NCBI RefSeq assembly: GCF_048820895.1
Contig: NZ_JBMERQ010000007.1
Span: 1-64,000 of the forward strand
Source: Cribrihabitans_A neustonicus
GTDB lineage: Bacteria; Pseudomonadota; Alphaproteobacteria; Rhodobacterales; Rhodobacteraceae
Direction of reading: 5' to 3'
Length of the DNA: 64,000 nucleotides
Position 1 is the stretch's first letter. Each line of letters starts with the position of its first letter. A model generated the notes under the pieces. It was not told the origin of the DNA. It did not search any database and saw only the letters and a list, made by a program, of their open reading frames with translations. Positions 17,369 through 25,968 of this stretch are shown here, in pieces. Made by a program: the position numbers and the translations under genes.

Positions 17369-19063
17369 ATGGCAGAAATCGCGCAGGCCGGGCATGTTTG
17401 GCCGGCAGTTCCCCGGTGCAACCGGACCCCTTCCCTGACCCCGTTTCAGGCGCGCTTCCGGGCCCTTTTGCGGAGTAATTCCCTGTGGGCCGCAGCGGGG
17501 CTCGTTCTTCTGATTCTGGCGCTGGCACTGCAGCCGCAACGGGCCGCCGCCGCCCCTTATGCGGCGATGGTGGTTGATGCGCGCACCAACGAGGTGCTGC
17601 ATTCGCGCAATGCCGACACGCGCTTGCACCCGGCCTCGCTGACCAAGATGATGACGCTCTACATCGCGTTCGAGGCGGTACGCAACGGCGAGATCTCGCT
17701 CGACGACAAGGTCACGATCAGCCGTAATGCCGCCGCCGAGCCGCCCTCGAAACTGGGGCTGCGCTCGGGGCAGAAGATTGCCTTCCGCTACCTGATTCGC
17801 GCCGCTGCAGTGAAATCGGCAAATGACGCCGCCACCGCCATCGGCGAAACGCTGTCGGGCTCGGAAGCCGCCTTTGCGCGCCGGATGAACCGCACCGCCA
17901 AGGCGCTGGGGATGAGCCGGACCACCTTCAAGAATGCCCACGGGCTGACCGCGAGCGGGCATCTGTCGACCGCGCGCGACATGACCACGCTGGGCCGCCA
18001 CCTGCTTTACGACTATCCCGAATATTACAACCTGTTCTCGCGCCGCTCGACCGATGCTGGCGTGCGCCATGTGCCCAACACCAACCGGCGGCTGCTGGCC
18101 GCCTACAGCGGCGCCGACGGCATCAAGACCGGCTACACGCGGGCGGCAGGCTTCAACCTGGTCGCTTCGGCCAAGCGCGGCCAGGAGCGCATCATCGCCA
18201 CGGTATTCGGCGGCAAGTCCACCGCGGCGCGCAATGCCAAGGTGGCGGAGCTCCTTGATCTCGGCTTCCGCCGCGCCCCCACCCGTGCGGCGCTGCGCCG
18301 TCCGGAGCGCCCGGCCTACCAGGGCAGCGGCGCCGTGGTGGTGGCCGAAGTGGGCGAAACTCACGGCGTGGCGGGCAAGACCGTCCGGGTGAATGGCCAG
18401 GTCGTTGCCAGCCTGCGGCCGAAGCTGCGCCCCGGCAGCAGCGCAGATCCGGTGGTGGTGGTCGCGGCGCTGGAAGAGGCGCTGCAGGTGCCCGCCGAAG
18501 AGGGTTCAGAGGCCGTGGCAGAGGCCGCGGATGCCGTGGACACGGCGGAAGACGATGCCGGCACCTTGGAAGCGGTGCAGACCGTGAGCGCCGATGGCGC
18601 CCAAACCAAGGGGGAGATTCTGCGCAGCAGCATCAGCGCCGCCCTGGCCGAGGCAGTGCCGGCCGCAGAGGTCGCGCCCGCCGCGGCCGCTCCCGCGATG
18701 GCAGCCGCAGCCTCCGCCGCGCCCTTCACCGGCCTGCGCCCGGTGGCGCGCCCGGCCTCGCTGGCGCTGGCGGCCAAGCCCGCGGAGCCGGAGCCGGTGG
18801 TGGTCACGCGGCTCTCCACCTCGGGCGGACGGCACTGGGGAATCAATGTCGGCCTCTACACCAGCCGCTATCAGGCCGAGAAGGTGCTCCTGCGCACCGC
18901 CATGTCAGAACTGGAGACGCTGGACGGCTCGCTGCGCAAGGTGGCCAGAACAAACCGCGGGTTCGAGGCGAATTTCCTGGGCATGACCCAGGAGAGCGCC
19001 GAGCTCGCCTGCCGCCGCCTGAACGCCCGCAACGTGACCTGCGAGCCGATCGGCCCGTCCTGA
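17369..19063 (+). CDS. D-alanyl-D-alanine carboxypeptidase with SPOR-like C-terminus
   Basis: The 564-aa protein has an N-terminal membrane or signal segment at residues 38-60. A penicillin-binding peptidase S11 domain follows, with SLTK (Ser90/Lys93), SAN (150-152) and KTG (253-255). An Ala/Glu-rich linker covers about 340-480. A final 75-residue module (GINVGLYTSRYQAEKVLLRT) has the look of a SPOR domain, which binds denuded septal glycan. It should trim pentapeptides in the periplasm and be recruited to the division site. The long N-terminal leader before the signal is unusual. Confidence 0.92.
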   Translation: MAEIAQAGHVWPAVPRCNRTPSLTPFQARFRALLRSNSLWAAAGLVLLILALALQPQRAAAAPYAAMVVDARTNEVLHSRNADTRLHPASLTKMMTLYIAFEAVRNGEISLDDKVTISRNAAAEPPSKLGLRSGQKIAFRYLIRAAAVKSANDAATAIGETLSGSEAAFARRMNRTAKALGMSRTTFKNAHGLTASGHLSTARDMTTLGRHLLYDYPEYYNLFSRRSTDAGVRHVPNTNRRLLAAYSGADGIKTGYTRAAGFNLVASAKRGQERIIATVFGGKSTAARNAKVAELLDLGFRRAPTRAALRRPERPAYQGSGAVVVAEVGETHGVAGKTVRVNGQVVASLRPKLRPGSSADPVVVVAALEEALQVPAEEGSEAVAEAADAVDTAEDDAGTLEAVQTVSADGAQTKGEILRSSISAALAEAVPAAEVAPAAAAPAMAAAASAAPFTGLRPVARPASLALAAKPAEPEPVVVTRLSTSGGRHWGINVGLYTSRYQAEKVLLRTAMSELETLDGSLRKVARTNRGFEANFLGMTQESAELACRRLNARNVTCEPIGPS

Positions 19064-19084
19064 GGGCGGGCTTTCGGGACCGGC

Positions 19085-19195
19085 GCTGGAGGCTTGCTCA
19101 GGCTGGGGCGATCTGAACGGGCGGTGCTGGCAGTTCATCGCCGCCAAGTCCGTGAACACCTTCAAGAGACCGGCCTGACGCCGCGCTGGCGAGAG
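19085..19195 (-). repeat. Dispersed repeat, copy C (diverged)
   Basis: On the reverse strand this block contains ACGGACTTGGCGGCGATG followed by AACTGCCAG. It aligns with the core of copies A (19225-19438) and B (25541-25735). Similarity is clear over about 65 bases and fades outside. It lies just after the carboxypeptidase gene, about 170 bp from copy A in the same orientation. Confidence 0.6.
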
Positions 19196-19224
19196 TTGCC
19201 GCCGAGGCATCCGAGCCTGCACGC

Positions 19225-19438
19225 TCCCAGCGCGTGCCCCCTCCGAAGCGTAAAGAGAAGCCGCGAATCGCCGGCGCGCGCGGGGGCGATCCGAACCGTT
19301 CTGGCTGGCAGTTTATCCCGGCCAAGTCCGTAGATCCTCTCGAGGGCACCGCCCAGCCCAAGCCAAATCGCCGCCGCGTTGGGGCGCGCCGGCGATGCGC
19401 GGCGGCCTTCGGCCTGGTTCCGCGCTGGCGGGAGGCAG
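19225..19438 (-). repeat. Dispersed repeat, copy A
   Basis: The reverse strand aligns with 25541-25735 on the forward strand. Shared blocks are GCGCGGAAC, GGCCGCCGCGCATCGCCG, GGCGATTTGGCT, GTGCCCTCGAGAGG, CTACGGACTTGGC and GGGATAAA-TGCCAG. By eye, identity is about 80-85% through the core. No insertion-sequence ends, target duplications or transposase are visible, and no credible gene is present. Confidence 0.7.
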
Positions 19439-19573
19439 AACCCGGTGTCAGGGCACAGCGTGAGAGCGCCCGGGATACTCGGCGCCTGCCACACGATGTG
19501 GCCGGATAGGTCCCTCCTGTGGCTCATGCCTCCGCCGGGCGTCCTGCCCCTCCATCACGACCTACGCCCGCAA

Positions 19574-19720
19574 CCGGGCCGCTCCCGCCCGTCGTCTGCC
19601 TTTTTGGCAAAAGGCCTCCTCCCGTTGGGCGTGGCGCCGCGCGTGCGCGGCGCCACGCCCAAGGCCGCCAAGCGGTCCCGGCAAGGCCGGGGCAGCTGCG
19701 GGCGCGGGAGTGCTCCCTCC
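19574..19720 (+). repeat. Hairpin element, copy 1
   Basis: GGGCGTGGCGCCGCGC (19627-19642) pairs perfectly with GCGCGGCGCCACGCCC (19645-19660). CAAGGCCGCCAAGCGGTCCC follows, then GCGGGCGCGGGAG. Copy 2 at about 33345-33485 has the same order with a different but fully paired stem. The two stems keep pairing while changing sequence, as in a structured RNA or DNA element. Confidence 0.65.
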
Positions 19721-19761
19721 CCTGTCCCGCGCTTGCGGTATTGCGGCGCGTCCGGCCCTCG

Positions 19762-19920
19762 TCACGGCTTGGGCTGGTCGTCCCATTCGTCGCTCAGGAT
19801 GCGGCGGGCGTCGCCCTCGGGGTCGTCGTACTGGTTGCTGCGCACGGTGTAGACGAATGCCGCCAGCCCGGCGGTGCCGAGGATCAGGGAGATCGGGATC
19901 AGGTAGGCAAGCACGTTCAT
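19762..19920 (-). CDS. ccoS: cbb3-type oxidase assembly protein CcoS
   Basis: A 52-aa protein, too short for many gene finders, begins MNVLAYLIPISLILGTAGLA. It has a single N-terminal membrane segment and the CcoS motif YDDPEGDARRIL. CcoS is required for cofactor insertion into the cbb3 catalytic subunit. It lies 28 bp after ccoI on the same strand and ends the ccoGHIS operon. Confidence 0.93.
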   Translation of the reverse strand: MNVLAYLIPISLILGTAGLAAFVYTVRSNQYDDPEGDARRILSDEWDDQPKP

Positions 19921-19948
19921 CTGGGAACCTCGGTTGGCAGGCGCGGGC

Positions 19949-22135
19949 TCATCTGAGCCGCAGCGCGTTGAGGGAGACTGTGAGAGAGGAGGCCGACATC
20001 GCCGCCGCCGCGATCAGCGGCGTCGCGAGGCCCGCGACCGCCAGCGGCACCGCGATCACGTTGTAGATCGTTGCAATGCGGAAGTTCTCGCGGATCCGGC
20101 GGTTGGCTTGGGCCGCGAGATCGCAGGCCTCGGCCAGCGGCGCCAGATCCTGGCCGAGGAGCACGATGTCGGAGGCGACGCGCGCTGCATCCAACGCCGA
20201 GGCGGGCGAGACCGAGACATGCGCCGCCGCCAGCGCTGCAGTATCGTTGAGACCGTCGCCCGCCATCAGCACCTTGCGGCCCTCCGCGGCAAGCTGCTGC
20301 ACCCGTTCGGCTTTCTCCTGCGGCAGCGCGCCTGCAACCCACTCCGCGATGCCCAGCCGCGCGGCCAGATCGGCCACCGCGGCGGTGCTGTCGCCGGACA
20401 TGAGGATCACCGCCTTGCCCGACGCGCGCAGCCCCGCGACCGCCTCCGCCGCGCCTGGGCGCAGGGCGTCGGCGAAATGGAAGGGTTTGGCCGCACCGGC
20501 GCCGGTGTCGAGCCACGCGGCAGTGCTGGTGGTCTCCCCGTCCCCAGCGGCCGCCCATTCCCCGCGTCCCAGCCGCACGCGGGTGCCGTTCAGGCGGCCT
20601 TCGGTGCCGTAGCCCGGCACTTCCACGATGTTCGTGACCGCGGCGGGGGTGATGCCCAACGCGCGCGCGGCGCGGGCGAGCGAGACCGACAGCGGATGCG
20701 CGGAGGCTTCGGCGAGCGCCAGCGCGATCTCCAGGTCCTCCGCCGCGTGCGCCTCCAGACCGATGGCCTCGGGCGTGCCGGCGGTGAGCGTGCCGGTCTT
20801 GTCGAAGACCACGGTGTCGACCTCGGCCAGGCGTTCCAAGGCGGTCGCGTGTTTGATCAGCATCCCCTTGCGGAACAGCCGGCCGGAGGCGGCGGTGGTC
20901 ACCGCGGGCACGGCCAGGCCCAGCGCGCAGGGGCAGGTGATGATCAGCACCGCGGCGGCGATGTTGAGCGAGGTGCGGATGTCGAAGGTGAAGAGATACC
21001 AGCCCGCGAAGGACAGCGCCGAGAGGATATGCACCCCGGGCGCATAGAGGCGGGCGGCGCTGTCGGCAAGCGAGGTGTAGCGCGCGCGGCCCGACTCGGC
21101 GATGGCGACCAGATCGGCCATGCGATGCAGCGAGGTCTCCTGCCCCACCGCGGTGGCGCGGATGGTCAGCGGGCCGGTGAGGTTCACCTCGCCTGCCGAG
21201 ACTGTCATACCGGGGCCTGCAGCCACCGGCACCGTCTCCCCGGTGAGCAGGGAGCGGTCGAGCTCGCTGCTACCCTGCACGATTTCGCCGTCAACCGGCA
21301 TCCGCCCGCCCGGGCGCACCAGGATCAGGTCGCCCACGGAGAGTCCGGCCACTGGCACCTCGCGCGCGCCCTCGGCCTCCAGCCGGATGGCGCGGGGCAC
21401 CTCGAGCGCGGCCAGTTCGCCCGCGGCGGAACGCGCGGCGGAGCGGGTGCGGTGGTCCAGGTAGCGGCCCGCGAGCAGGAAGAAGGTGAGCATCAGCGCG
21501 GCGTCGAAATAGGCGTGCGCGCCGGACAGCGCGACCTCCCAGAGCGAGGTCACCAGCGACAGGAGGAGCGCCAGCACGATCGGCACATCCATGTTGAGCC
21601 GCCGCGCCCTGAGCGCGCTCCAAGCGTTCACGAAGAAGGGCTTGCCGGAGAAGACGATGGCCGGGAAGGTGATCGCAGCGGAGATCCAGTGGAACATGTC
21701 GCGGGTGGCATCCGAGGCCCCGGACCAGACCGAGACCGACAAGAGCATCACGTTCATGGTGGCAAAGAAGGCCACCGCCAGCCGCATCAGGAGATCCCGG
21801 CCTGCGCGGTCGTTTGCGGTCGCCGCAAGCGCCGAGAGGTCCAGCTCATGCGCTTCGTAGCCCAGCGCCGCCAGCACCGGGATCAGGTCGGCGGCCTGCA
21901 CCTGCGGATTGGCCTCCACCAGCACGCGCTTGAGCGTCAGGTTCACCCGCGCCGAAATCACGCCGGGCAGCGCGGCTAGCCCGCGTTCCACGGTTGATAT
22001 GCAGGCCTGGCAATGCACCCCCGGCAGCGACAGTGCGAGGCGCGCCTCGGTTGGCGCCGGCTCGGGGGCGGTCTGCGGCAGGGCAATGCAGCCCGGGCAG
22101 CCCGCAGCAGGAGGACGAAGCTCGGCAACGCGCAT
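19949..22135 (-). CDS. ccoI: cbb3-type copper-translocating P1B ATPase
   Basis: The 728-aa ATPase has an N-terminal CxxC (CPGC, residues 13-16) and a metal-binding HMA domain with HCQAC. It also has the CPC membrane motif (ITCPCALGLAVP), TGE, phosphorylation site DKTGTLTAG, SAHPLS and AGDGLNDTAAL. CcoI/FixI exports copper across the inner membrane for assembly of the cbb3 oxidase. It is 3 bp from ccoH and upstream of ccoS. Confidence 0.96.
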   Translation of the reverse strand: MRVAELRPPAAGCPGCIALPQTAPEPAPTEARLALSLPGVHCQACISTVERGLAALPGVISARVNLTLKRVLVEANPQVQAADLIPVLAALGYEAHELDLSALAATANDRAGRDLLMRLAVAFFATMNVMLLSVSVWSGASDATRDMFHWISAAITFPAIVFSGKPFFVNAWSALRARRLNMDVPIVLALLLSLVTSLWEVALSGAHAYFDAALMLTFFLLAGRYLDHRTRSAARSAAGELAALEVPRAIRLEAEGAREVPVAGLSVGDLILVRPGGRMPVDGEIVQGSSELDRSLLTGETVPVAAGPGMTVSAGEVNLTGPLTIRATAVGQETSLHRMADLVAIAESGRARYTSLADSAARLYAPGVHILSALSFAGWYLFTFDIRTSLNIAAAVLIITCPCALGLAVPAVTTAASGRLFRKGMLIKHATALERLAEVDTVVFDKTGTLTAGTPEAIGLEAHAAEDLEIALALAEASAHPLSVSLARAARALGITPAAVTNIVEVPGYGTEGRLNGTRVRLGRGEWAAAGDGETTSTAAWLDTGAGAAKPFHFADALRPGAAEAVAGLRASGKAVILMSGDSTAAVADLAARLGIAEWVAGALPQEKAERVQQLAAEGRKVLMAGDGLNDTAALAAAHVSVSPASALDAARVASDIVLLGQDLAPLAEACDLAAQANRRIRENFRIATIYNVIAVPLAVAGLATPLIAAAAMSASSLTVSLNALRLR

Positions 22136-22138
22136 GGC

Positions 22139-22618
22139 TCAGCCCTTCACATGCAGGATCACCCGCTGAGTGTACTCGGTGCCATCCTTGGCGCGGGCCA
22201 CCATGCGGATGTTCCAGTTGCCGGGGCCAAGGTCGGCGGGCGCCTCGTAAGCGGTGCCGTCGAAGGTGAAGGCGGGCTCTTGGTCGTCCTGCACGTGGGT
22301 CGCGCGGCCCAGAGTGGCGCTAAGTCTGGCGACCTCGACCGGTTGGCCTTCGGCATCGGTGATCTCCAGCCGCACCCGGTCGCCTTGGGCGGAGGCGTAG
22401 ACCGACCACCCCAGCGCTTCCTGGGCGGAGCGGCGGGTGTCGAACTGCTGGCTGGCGACGTAGGAATTCTTCACCTCGAGTCCCGGGAAGGTCGCAACCG
22501 CGTTCACCGCAAGGGCAATGTTGACGCTGATGATGACGGTGAAGGCGCCGGCGAAAACCATCAGCGCGTGGCGGCCGGTGAATTCCCGGGGGCGTTTGGC
22601 CTTCTCTGCTGCGGCCAT
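22139..22618 (-). CDS. ccoH: FixH/CcoH family protein
   Basis: The 159-aa protein has one N-terminal membrane helix (about residues 18-40) and a periplasmic FixH domain with NSYVASQQFD and GNWNIRMVARAKDG. CcoH is needed for stable assembly of the cbb3 oxidase. It lies 2 bp after ccoG and 3 bp before ccoI. Confidence 0.94.
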   Translation of the reverse strand: MAAAEKAKRPREFTGRHALMVFAGAFTVIISVNIALAVNAVATFPGLEVKNSYVASQQFDTRRSAQEALGWSVYASAQGDRVRLEITDAEGQPVEVARLSATLGRATHVQDDQEPAFTFDGTAYEAPADLGPGNWNIRMVARAKDGTEYTQRVILHVKG

Positions 22619-22620
22619 TG

Positions 22621-24180
22621 TCAGTTTTCCTTCCCGTTAAAGCTGGTGTCCTTGTAGGCGCGCTCGCCGTTGCCCAGATCCTCGGCCCAGATGCGCACTG
22701 GCGAGGCCGCGGTCCGGGCCGGGCCGGAGCCGGGCGGCGCCATGATATAGACCCGTTGCAGCAGGGCGGTGTCGGCGGGCACTGCGACAGTGGTGTCCGG
22801 CGCGCCTTCCAGCGCCAGCCGCAGCGCAGGATCGCCCTTGAGCGAAAGCCGGAACAGGCGCCGCTCGCCGTGCTTGTTGCGCAGGCGGACGTCATAGGTG
22901 TTGCGGATGGCGCCATCAGAGAGAGTGACGAAGGTCGGGTTGCGCACCGGCGCGACGGTTAGCTCGATGTCGGCGCGGATGAAGAGGGCAAACAGCAGCC
23001 CTAAACCGACTAGCCCCCAGAGCGCTGTATACATGACCGTGCGCGGGCGGAAGATGTGCTTCCAGACGCTGCGCGGCGGCTGGCCCGCGCGTTCCAGCGG
23101 CTCGTCCGAAAGCGCCATGTAGTCGATCAGCCCGCGCGGCTTGCCGATCTTTGCCATCACGTCGTCGCAGGCGTCGATGCAGAGCGCGCAGGTGATGCAC
23201 TCCATCTGCTGGCCGTCGCGGATATCGATGCCCATGGGGCAGACATTGACGCAGGCCATGCAGTCGATGCAGTCGCCGGGGCCGGCGGCCCCTGCCTGCG
23301 CTGTGGCGGTGGGGCCCTGCGCCGGGGCGTGGCCGGGATACGGCGTGCCCGCGTAGGCAGCTTGCCCCGGTCCGGCCGCTTGGGCCGCCTTCGCGGCCGC
23401 TTCGGCCTCGGCCCGGCTGCGGCGGCGGACGTTGCCCTTGCCGCGCGGCTCGCCCCGCCATTCGCGGTAGCCGACGGTCAGCGTGTCCTCGTCCATCATC
23501 GCGGCCTGGATGCGCGGCCACGGGCAGGCGTAGATGCAGATCTGCTCCCGCGCGAAGCCTCCGAACAGGAAGGTGGTGAAGGTCAGCACCGCCACCGTGG
23601 TATAGGCCACCGGATGGGCGTTCAGGGTGAAGAGGTCGCGCGCCAGCGTGGGCGCGTCGGCGAAGTAGAACACCCAGGCGCCGCCCGTTGCCATTGCGAT
23701 CAGGAGCCAGGCAGCCCATTTCGCCACCCGCAGCCGCGCCTTGCGGAAATCGAGCTTCTTCTGCCGGTGCAGGCGCAGGCGGGCGTTGCGGTCGCCCTCG
23801 ATCCAGCGCTCGACCAGGATAAAGAGATCGGTCCAGACCGTCTGCGGGCAGGCATAGCCGCACCAGACCCGGCCCAGCGCCGAGGTGAAGAGGAACAGCC
23901 CGAGCCCTGCCATGATGAGAAGGCCTGCGACGAAGTAGAACTCATGCGGCCAGATCTCGATCCAGAAGAAGTAGAAACGGCGGCCGGCCAGATCCAAGAG
24001 CACCGCCTGATCCGGCAGCGAGGGGCCGCGGTCCCAGCGGATCCAGGGGGTGAGGTAGTAGATCCCCAGAGTTACCGCCATGATGTACCATTTGAGATTG
24101 CGGAACGGGCCCGAGACGCGGCGCGGGAAGATCGGCTCCCTCGCGGCATAGAGGCTGGGGGCGGGGCTGGAATCGCTCAC
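22621..24180 (-). CDS. ccoG: cbb3-type oxidase accessory protein CcoG
   Basis: This 519-aa polyferredoxin-like membrane protein has several helices, YACPQTVWTDLF, and two 4Fe-4S clusters (CIDCMACVNVCPMGIDIR and CITCALCIDACD). CcoG takes part in Cu(II) reduction during cbb3 assembly. The GTG at 24180 with GGAG upstream is chosen because the ATG at 24243 falls inside an FNR box. An Ala/Gly/Pro/Gln-rich stretch of about 45 residues sits just before the first cluster and makes it longer than usual. Confidence 0.94.
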   Translation of the reverse strand: MSDSSPAPSLYAAREPIFPRRVSGPFRNLKWYIMAVTLGIYYLTPWIRWDRGPSLPDQAVLLDLAGRRFYFFWIEIWPHEFYFVAGLLIMAGLGLFLFTSALGRVWCGYACPQTVWTDLFILVERWIEGDRNARLRLHRQKKLDFRKARLRVAKWAAWLLIAMATGGAWVFYFADAPTLARDLFTLNAHPVAYTTVAVLTFTTFLFGGFAREQICIYACPWPRIQAAMMDEDTLTVGYREWRGEPRGKGNVRRRSRAEAEAAAKAAQAAGPGQAAYAGTPYPGHAPAQGPTATAQAGAAGPGDCIDCMACVNVCPMGIDIRDGQQMECITCALCIDACDDVMAKIGKPRGLIDYMALSDEPLERAGQPPRSVWKHIFRPRTVMYTALWGLVGLGLLFALFIRADIELTVAPVRNPTFVTLSDGAIRNTYDVRLRNKHGERRLFRLSLKGDPALRLALEGAPDTTVAVPADTALLQRVYIMAPPGSGPARTAASPVRIWAEDLGNGERAYKDTSFNGKEN

Positions 24181-24242
24181 GGATGCGGTCTCCGTTCTAG
24201 GGCTGTCTCGCGCCCTTGTTCCAGAAGCCGCCGGGGCGGACA

Positions 24243-24256
24243 TTGACGTGGATCAA
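24243..24256. promoter_or_regulatory. FNR-type box upstream of ccoG
   Basis: TTGACGTGGATCAA (reverse strand TTGATCCACGTCAA) matches the FNR/FnrL consensus TTGAT-N4-ATCAA with one mismatch. It lies 63-76 bases before the ccoG GTG. The fnrL gene is 10 kb away in this window. Confidence 0.8.
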
Positions 24257-24342
24257 AAAGCGCATCGGGCAGACATCTTTGGCCGCGGCCCCGAGGGCGG
24301 TAACCCGCAAGGATCCGCCGGCGCACACTGTCCGGCGCGGCT

Positions 24343-25218
24343 TCAGGCGGCGCTGCGCTCGCGCCGCAGCCAGGCGATGAAGGCGCGCACCGCAGGGCGC
24401 AGCACGCCGGGGCGGGTCACGATGTGGTAGCCGCGGCCGTCGGTTTCGGTGAACAACTCGGCCAAGCGGCCCTCGGCCAGGTCTTCGGTTACGAAATGGC
24501 GCACGCTCACCGCGACGCCCTGCCCCGCGCGCACCGCCTGCATCAAAAGGTTGCCGGGCAGGAGCGTGCGGCTGCCGCGCAGCGCCTCTCCCACCCCGCG
24601 TGAGCGCAGCCACTGGCTGGCTTCCGAGGTGCCGAGTTCCTCCAGCCAGGGATAGTCCAGCAGATCCTCAGGTGAGGCCACCTCGCGGCCGTCCAGCAGG
24701 CTGGGCGCGGCGATCACCACCATCGGTGATTGCAAGAGCGGCTCGGTTTCCAGCCCGGGCCAGCTGCCCGCGCCATAGCGGAGGGCGACGTCGATGCCGC
24801 CGGGCTTCAGCTCGGCGATTGTGCCGCTCGGCTCGATCATCAGGTCGATCTCCGGGTGCGCTGCGCTGAAGCTTGCGAGCCGCGGCATCAGCCAGTGCGA
24901 GGCAAACATTGGCGTGCAGGTGACCCGCAGCGGCCGCGCTGCCCCGGCGGCGGAGATCTCCAGCACCGCGGTCTGGATCGCACCGAACCCGAGATGCAGC
25001 GCGCGGGCCAGGTGCTGCCCGTCGGCGGTCAGCGCCAGGCTGCGGCCGCTGCGGTCCAGGAGCGTGGCGCCAAGATGCGCCTCAAGCGCGCGCAACTGCT
25101 GGCTGATGGCAGCGTGGCTGACATTGAGCGCCGCCCCCGCTCGCACCACGCTGCTGGTCTCGGCAAAGGCCGAAAAGGCCCTGAGCGCTGCAAGCGGCGG
25201 CATGTGCATCCAATCCAT
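24343..25218 (-). CDS. LysR family transcriptional regulator (GcvA-like)
   Basis: The 291-aa protein has an N-terminal winged helix (FSAFAETSSVVRAGAALNVS with HAAISQQLRALEAHLG) and a substrate-binding domain typical of the GcvA group. ATG 25218 gives the usual length; ATGs at 25209 and 25203 are alternatives. It is divergent from a 59-aa gene with 97 bp between starts, the classic LysR/target layout. It lies upstream of ccoG, but that gene has its own FNR box. Confidence 0.92.
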   Translation of the reverse strand: MDWMHMPPLAALRAFSAFAETSSVVRAGAALNVSHAAISQQLRALEAHLGATLLDRSGRSLALTADGQHLARALHLGFGAIQTAVLEISAAGAARPLRVTCTPMFASHWLMPRLASFSAAHPEIDLMIEPSGTIAELKPGGIDVALRYGAGSWPGLETEPLLQSPMVVIAAPSLLDGREVASPEDLLDYPWLEELGTSEASQWLRSRGVGEALRGSRTLLPGNLLMQAVRAGQGVAVSVRHFVTEDLAEGRLAELFTETDGRGYHIVTRPGVLRPAVRAFIAWLRRERSAA

Positions 25219-25315
25219 GTGAAAATCCAGCTTACATGATGGGTATTTTCCTGGCTCGCAAATTGTGCCGATTCCCGCAACCATCACAGGCAGACATCTG
25301 GAAAGGAGAGATCCG

Positions 25316-25495
25316 ATGCTTACAGATATCCTGGCCCGTTCGATGCTCACCGCGGCGCGGCAGGACTGCGTGGAGCTGCGCCCGCTGCCCGCCGCCAGGC
25401 CCCTGCCCCGCCCGCGCGGCCTTTGGGCGCGGCTGCGGCGCTGGCTGCACCGTCCGCCGCAAAAGACGCGCTGCGTGCGGCCGCAGCAGCTTTGA
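25316..25495 (+). CDS. Small Arg/Pro-rich hypothetical protein (59 aa)
   Basis: A 59-codon frame begins MLTDILARSMLTAARQDCVE and ends in a basic LWARLRRWLHRPP segment. AAGGAGAG lies 6-7 bases before the ATG, a better site than most genes here have. Divergence from the LysR gene suggests it is the regulated target. It has no predicted membrane segment and I recognise no family. It could be a small DNA- or membrane-binding peptide. Confidence 0.6.
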   Translation: MLTDILARSMLTAARQDCVELRPLPAARPLPRPRGLWARLRRWLHRPPQKTRCVRPQQL

Positions 25496-25540
25496 ACGCA
25501 GCGGGACGGAGCAGCGGCTGGCGTTCGGCCGGGCTCGCAA

Positions 25541-25735
25541 CCCTCCGGGCGCGGAACAAGGCCGCGAGGCCGCCGCGCATCGCCGCCGCGCCCCCACGCG
25601 GTGGCGATTTGGCTGCTGCTTGGGGTGCCCTCGAGAGGGCCTACGGACTTGGCTGGGATAAATTGCCAGTTACATCCGGCTGGGTCGCCTCCGCGCGCGG
25701 CGGCAATGCGCGTCTTGCATGTTCCCTCGGGAGAA
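25541..25735 (+). repeat. Dispersed repeat, copy B
   Basis: This is the forward-strand counterpart of copy A, containing GCGCGGAAC, GCGCATCGCCGCCGCGCCCC, GGCGATTTGGCT, the palindrome GCCCTCGAGAGGGC, CTACGGACTTGGCTGGGATAA and TTGCCAG. It lies between the 59-aa gene and the DUF2270 gene and is followed by a 13-bp hairpin. No transposase or flanking duplication is visible. Confidence 0.7.
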
Positions 25736-25739
25736 AAAA

Positions 25740-25785
25740 GCGCCGGCTTTCCAGGAAACGCGCGAACAGATCGGAAAGCCGGCGC
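25740..25785. terminator. Perfect 13-bp inverted repeat
   Basis: GCGCCGGCTTTCC (25740-25752) pairs with GGAAAGCCGGCGC (25773-25785) across a 20-base loop. The left arm follows an A-run, so on the reverse strand the stem is followed by a T-run. It may end reverse-strand transcription or form the end of the adjacent repeat. Confidence 0.5.
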
Positions 25786-25906
25786 AATCCCGCCGGGGCT
25801 GCCTGCACGCGACCCCAGCGGGAAACTCGGCCGCCGGGAGACAGGATGGCGACCCCGGCAGCGCTTGGTTCTCCGTCCTGTCTACCGGGGCCGGCCGGGC
25901 CGCGAT

Positions 25907-25920
25907 TTGATCGGGATCAA
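25907..25920. promoter_or_regulatory. Perfect FNR box upstream of the DUF2270 gene
   Basis: TTGATCGGGATCAA matches the TTGAT-N4-ATCAA consensus exactly. Its centre is about 55 bases before the ATG at 25969, right for activation by FnrL at a promoter with a short leader. Confidence 0.85.
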
Positions 25921-25968
25921 ACGGCGCGGCGGATTTGCCCAATTCCTTGAAAATACTACTTCTCCCTT

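Noticed and set aside
19162..19527. 121-codon reverse frame covering repeat A
   Set aside because: It has no ribosome site, spans repeat copies, and only a short patch is shared with copy B; treated as repeat, not gene.
19627..19660. Palindrome as an attachment or integration site
   Set aside because: No integrase, tRNA or flanking duplication is present, and a second copy exists at 33.4 kb, favouring a repeat element.
19934..21979. Long open frame antisense to ccoI
   Set aside because: It mirrors the high-GC codon pattern of ccoI, is rich in Arg/His/Gly, and has no motif or ribosome site.
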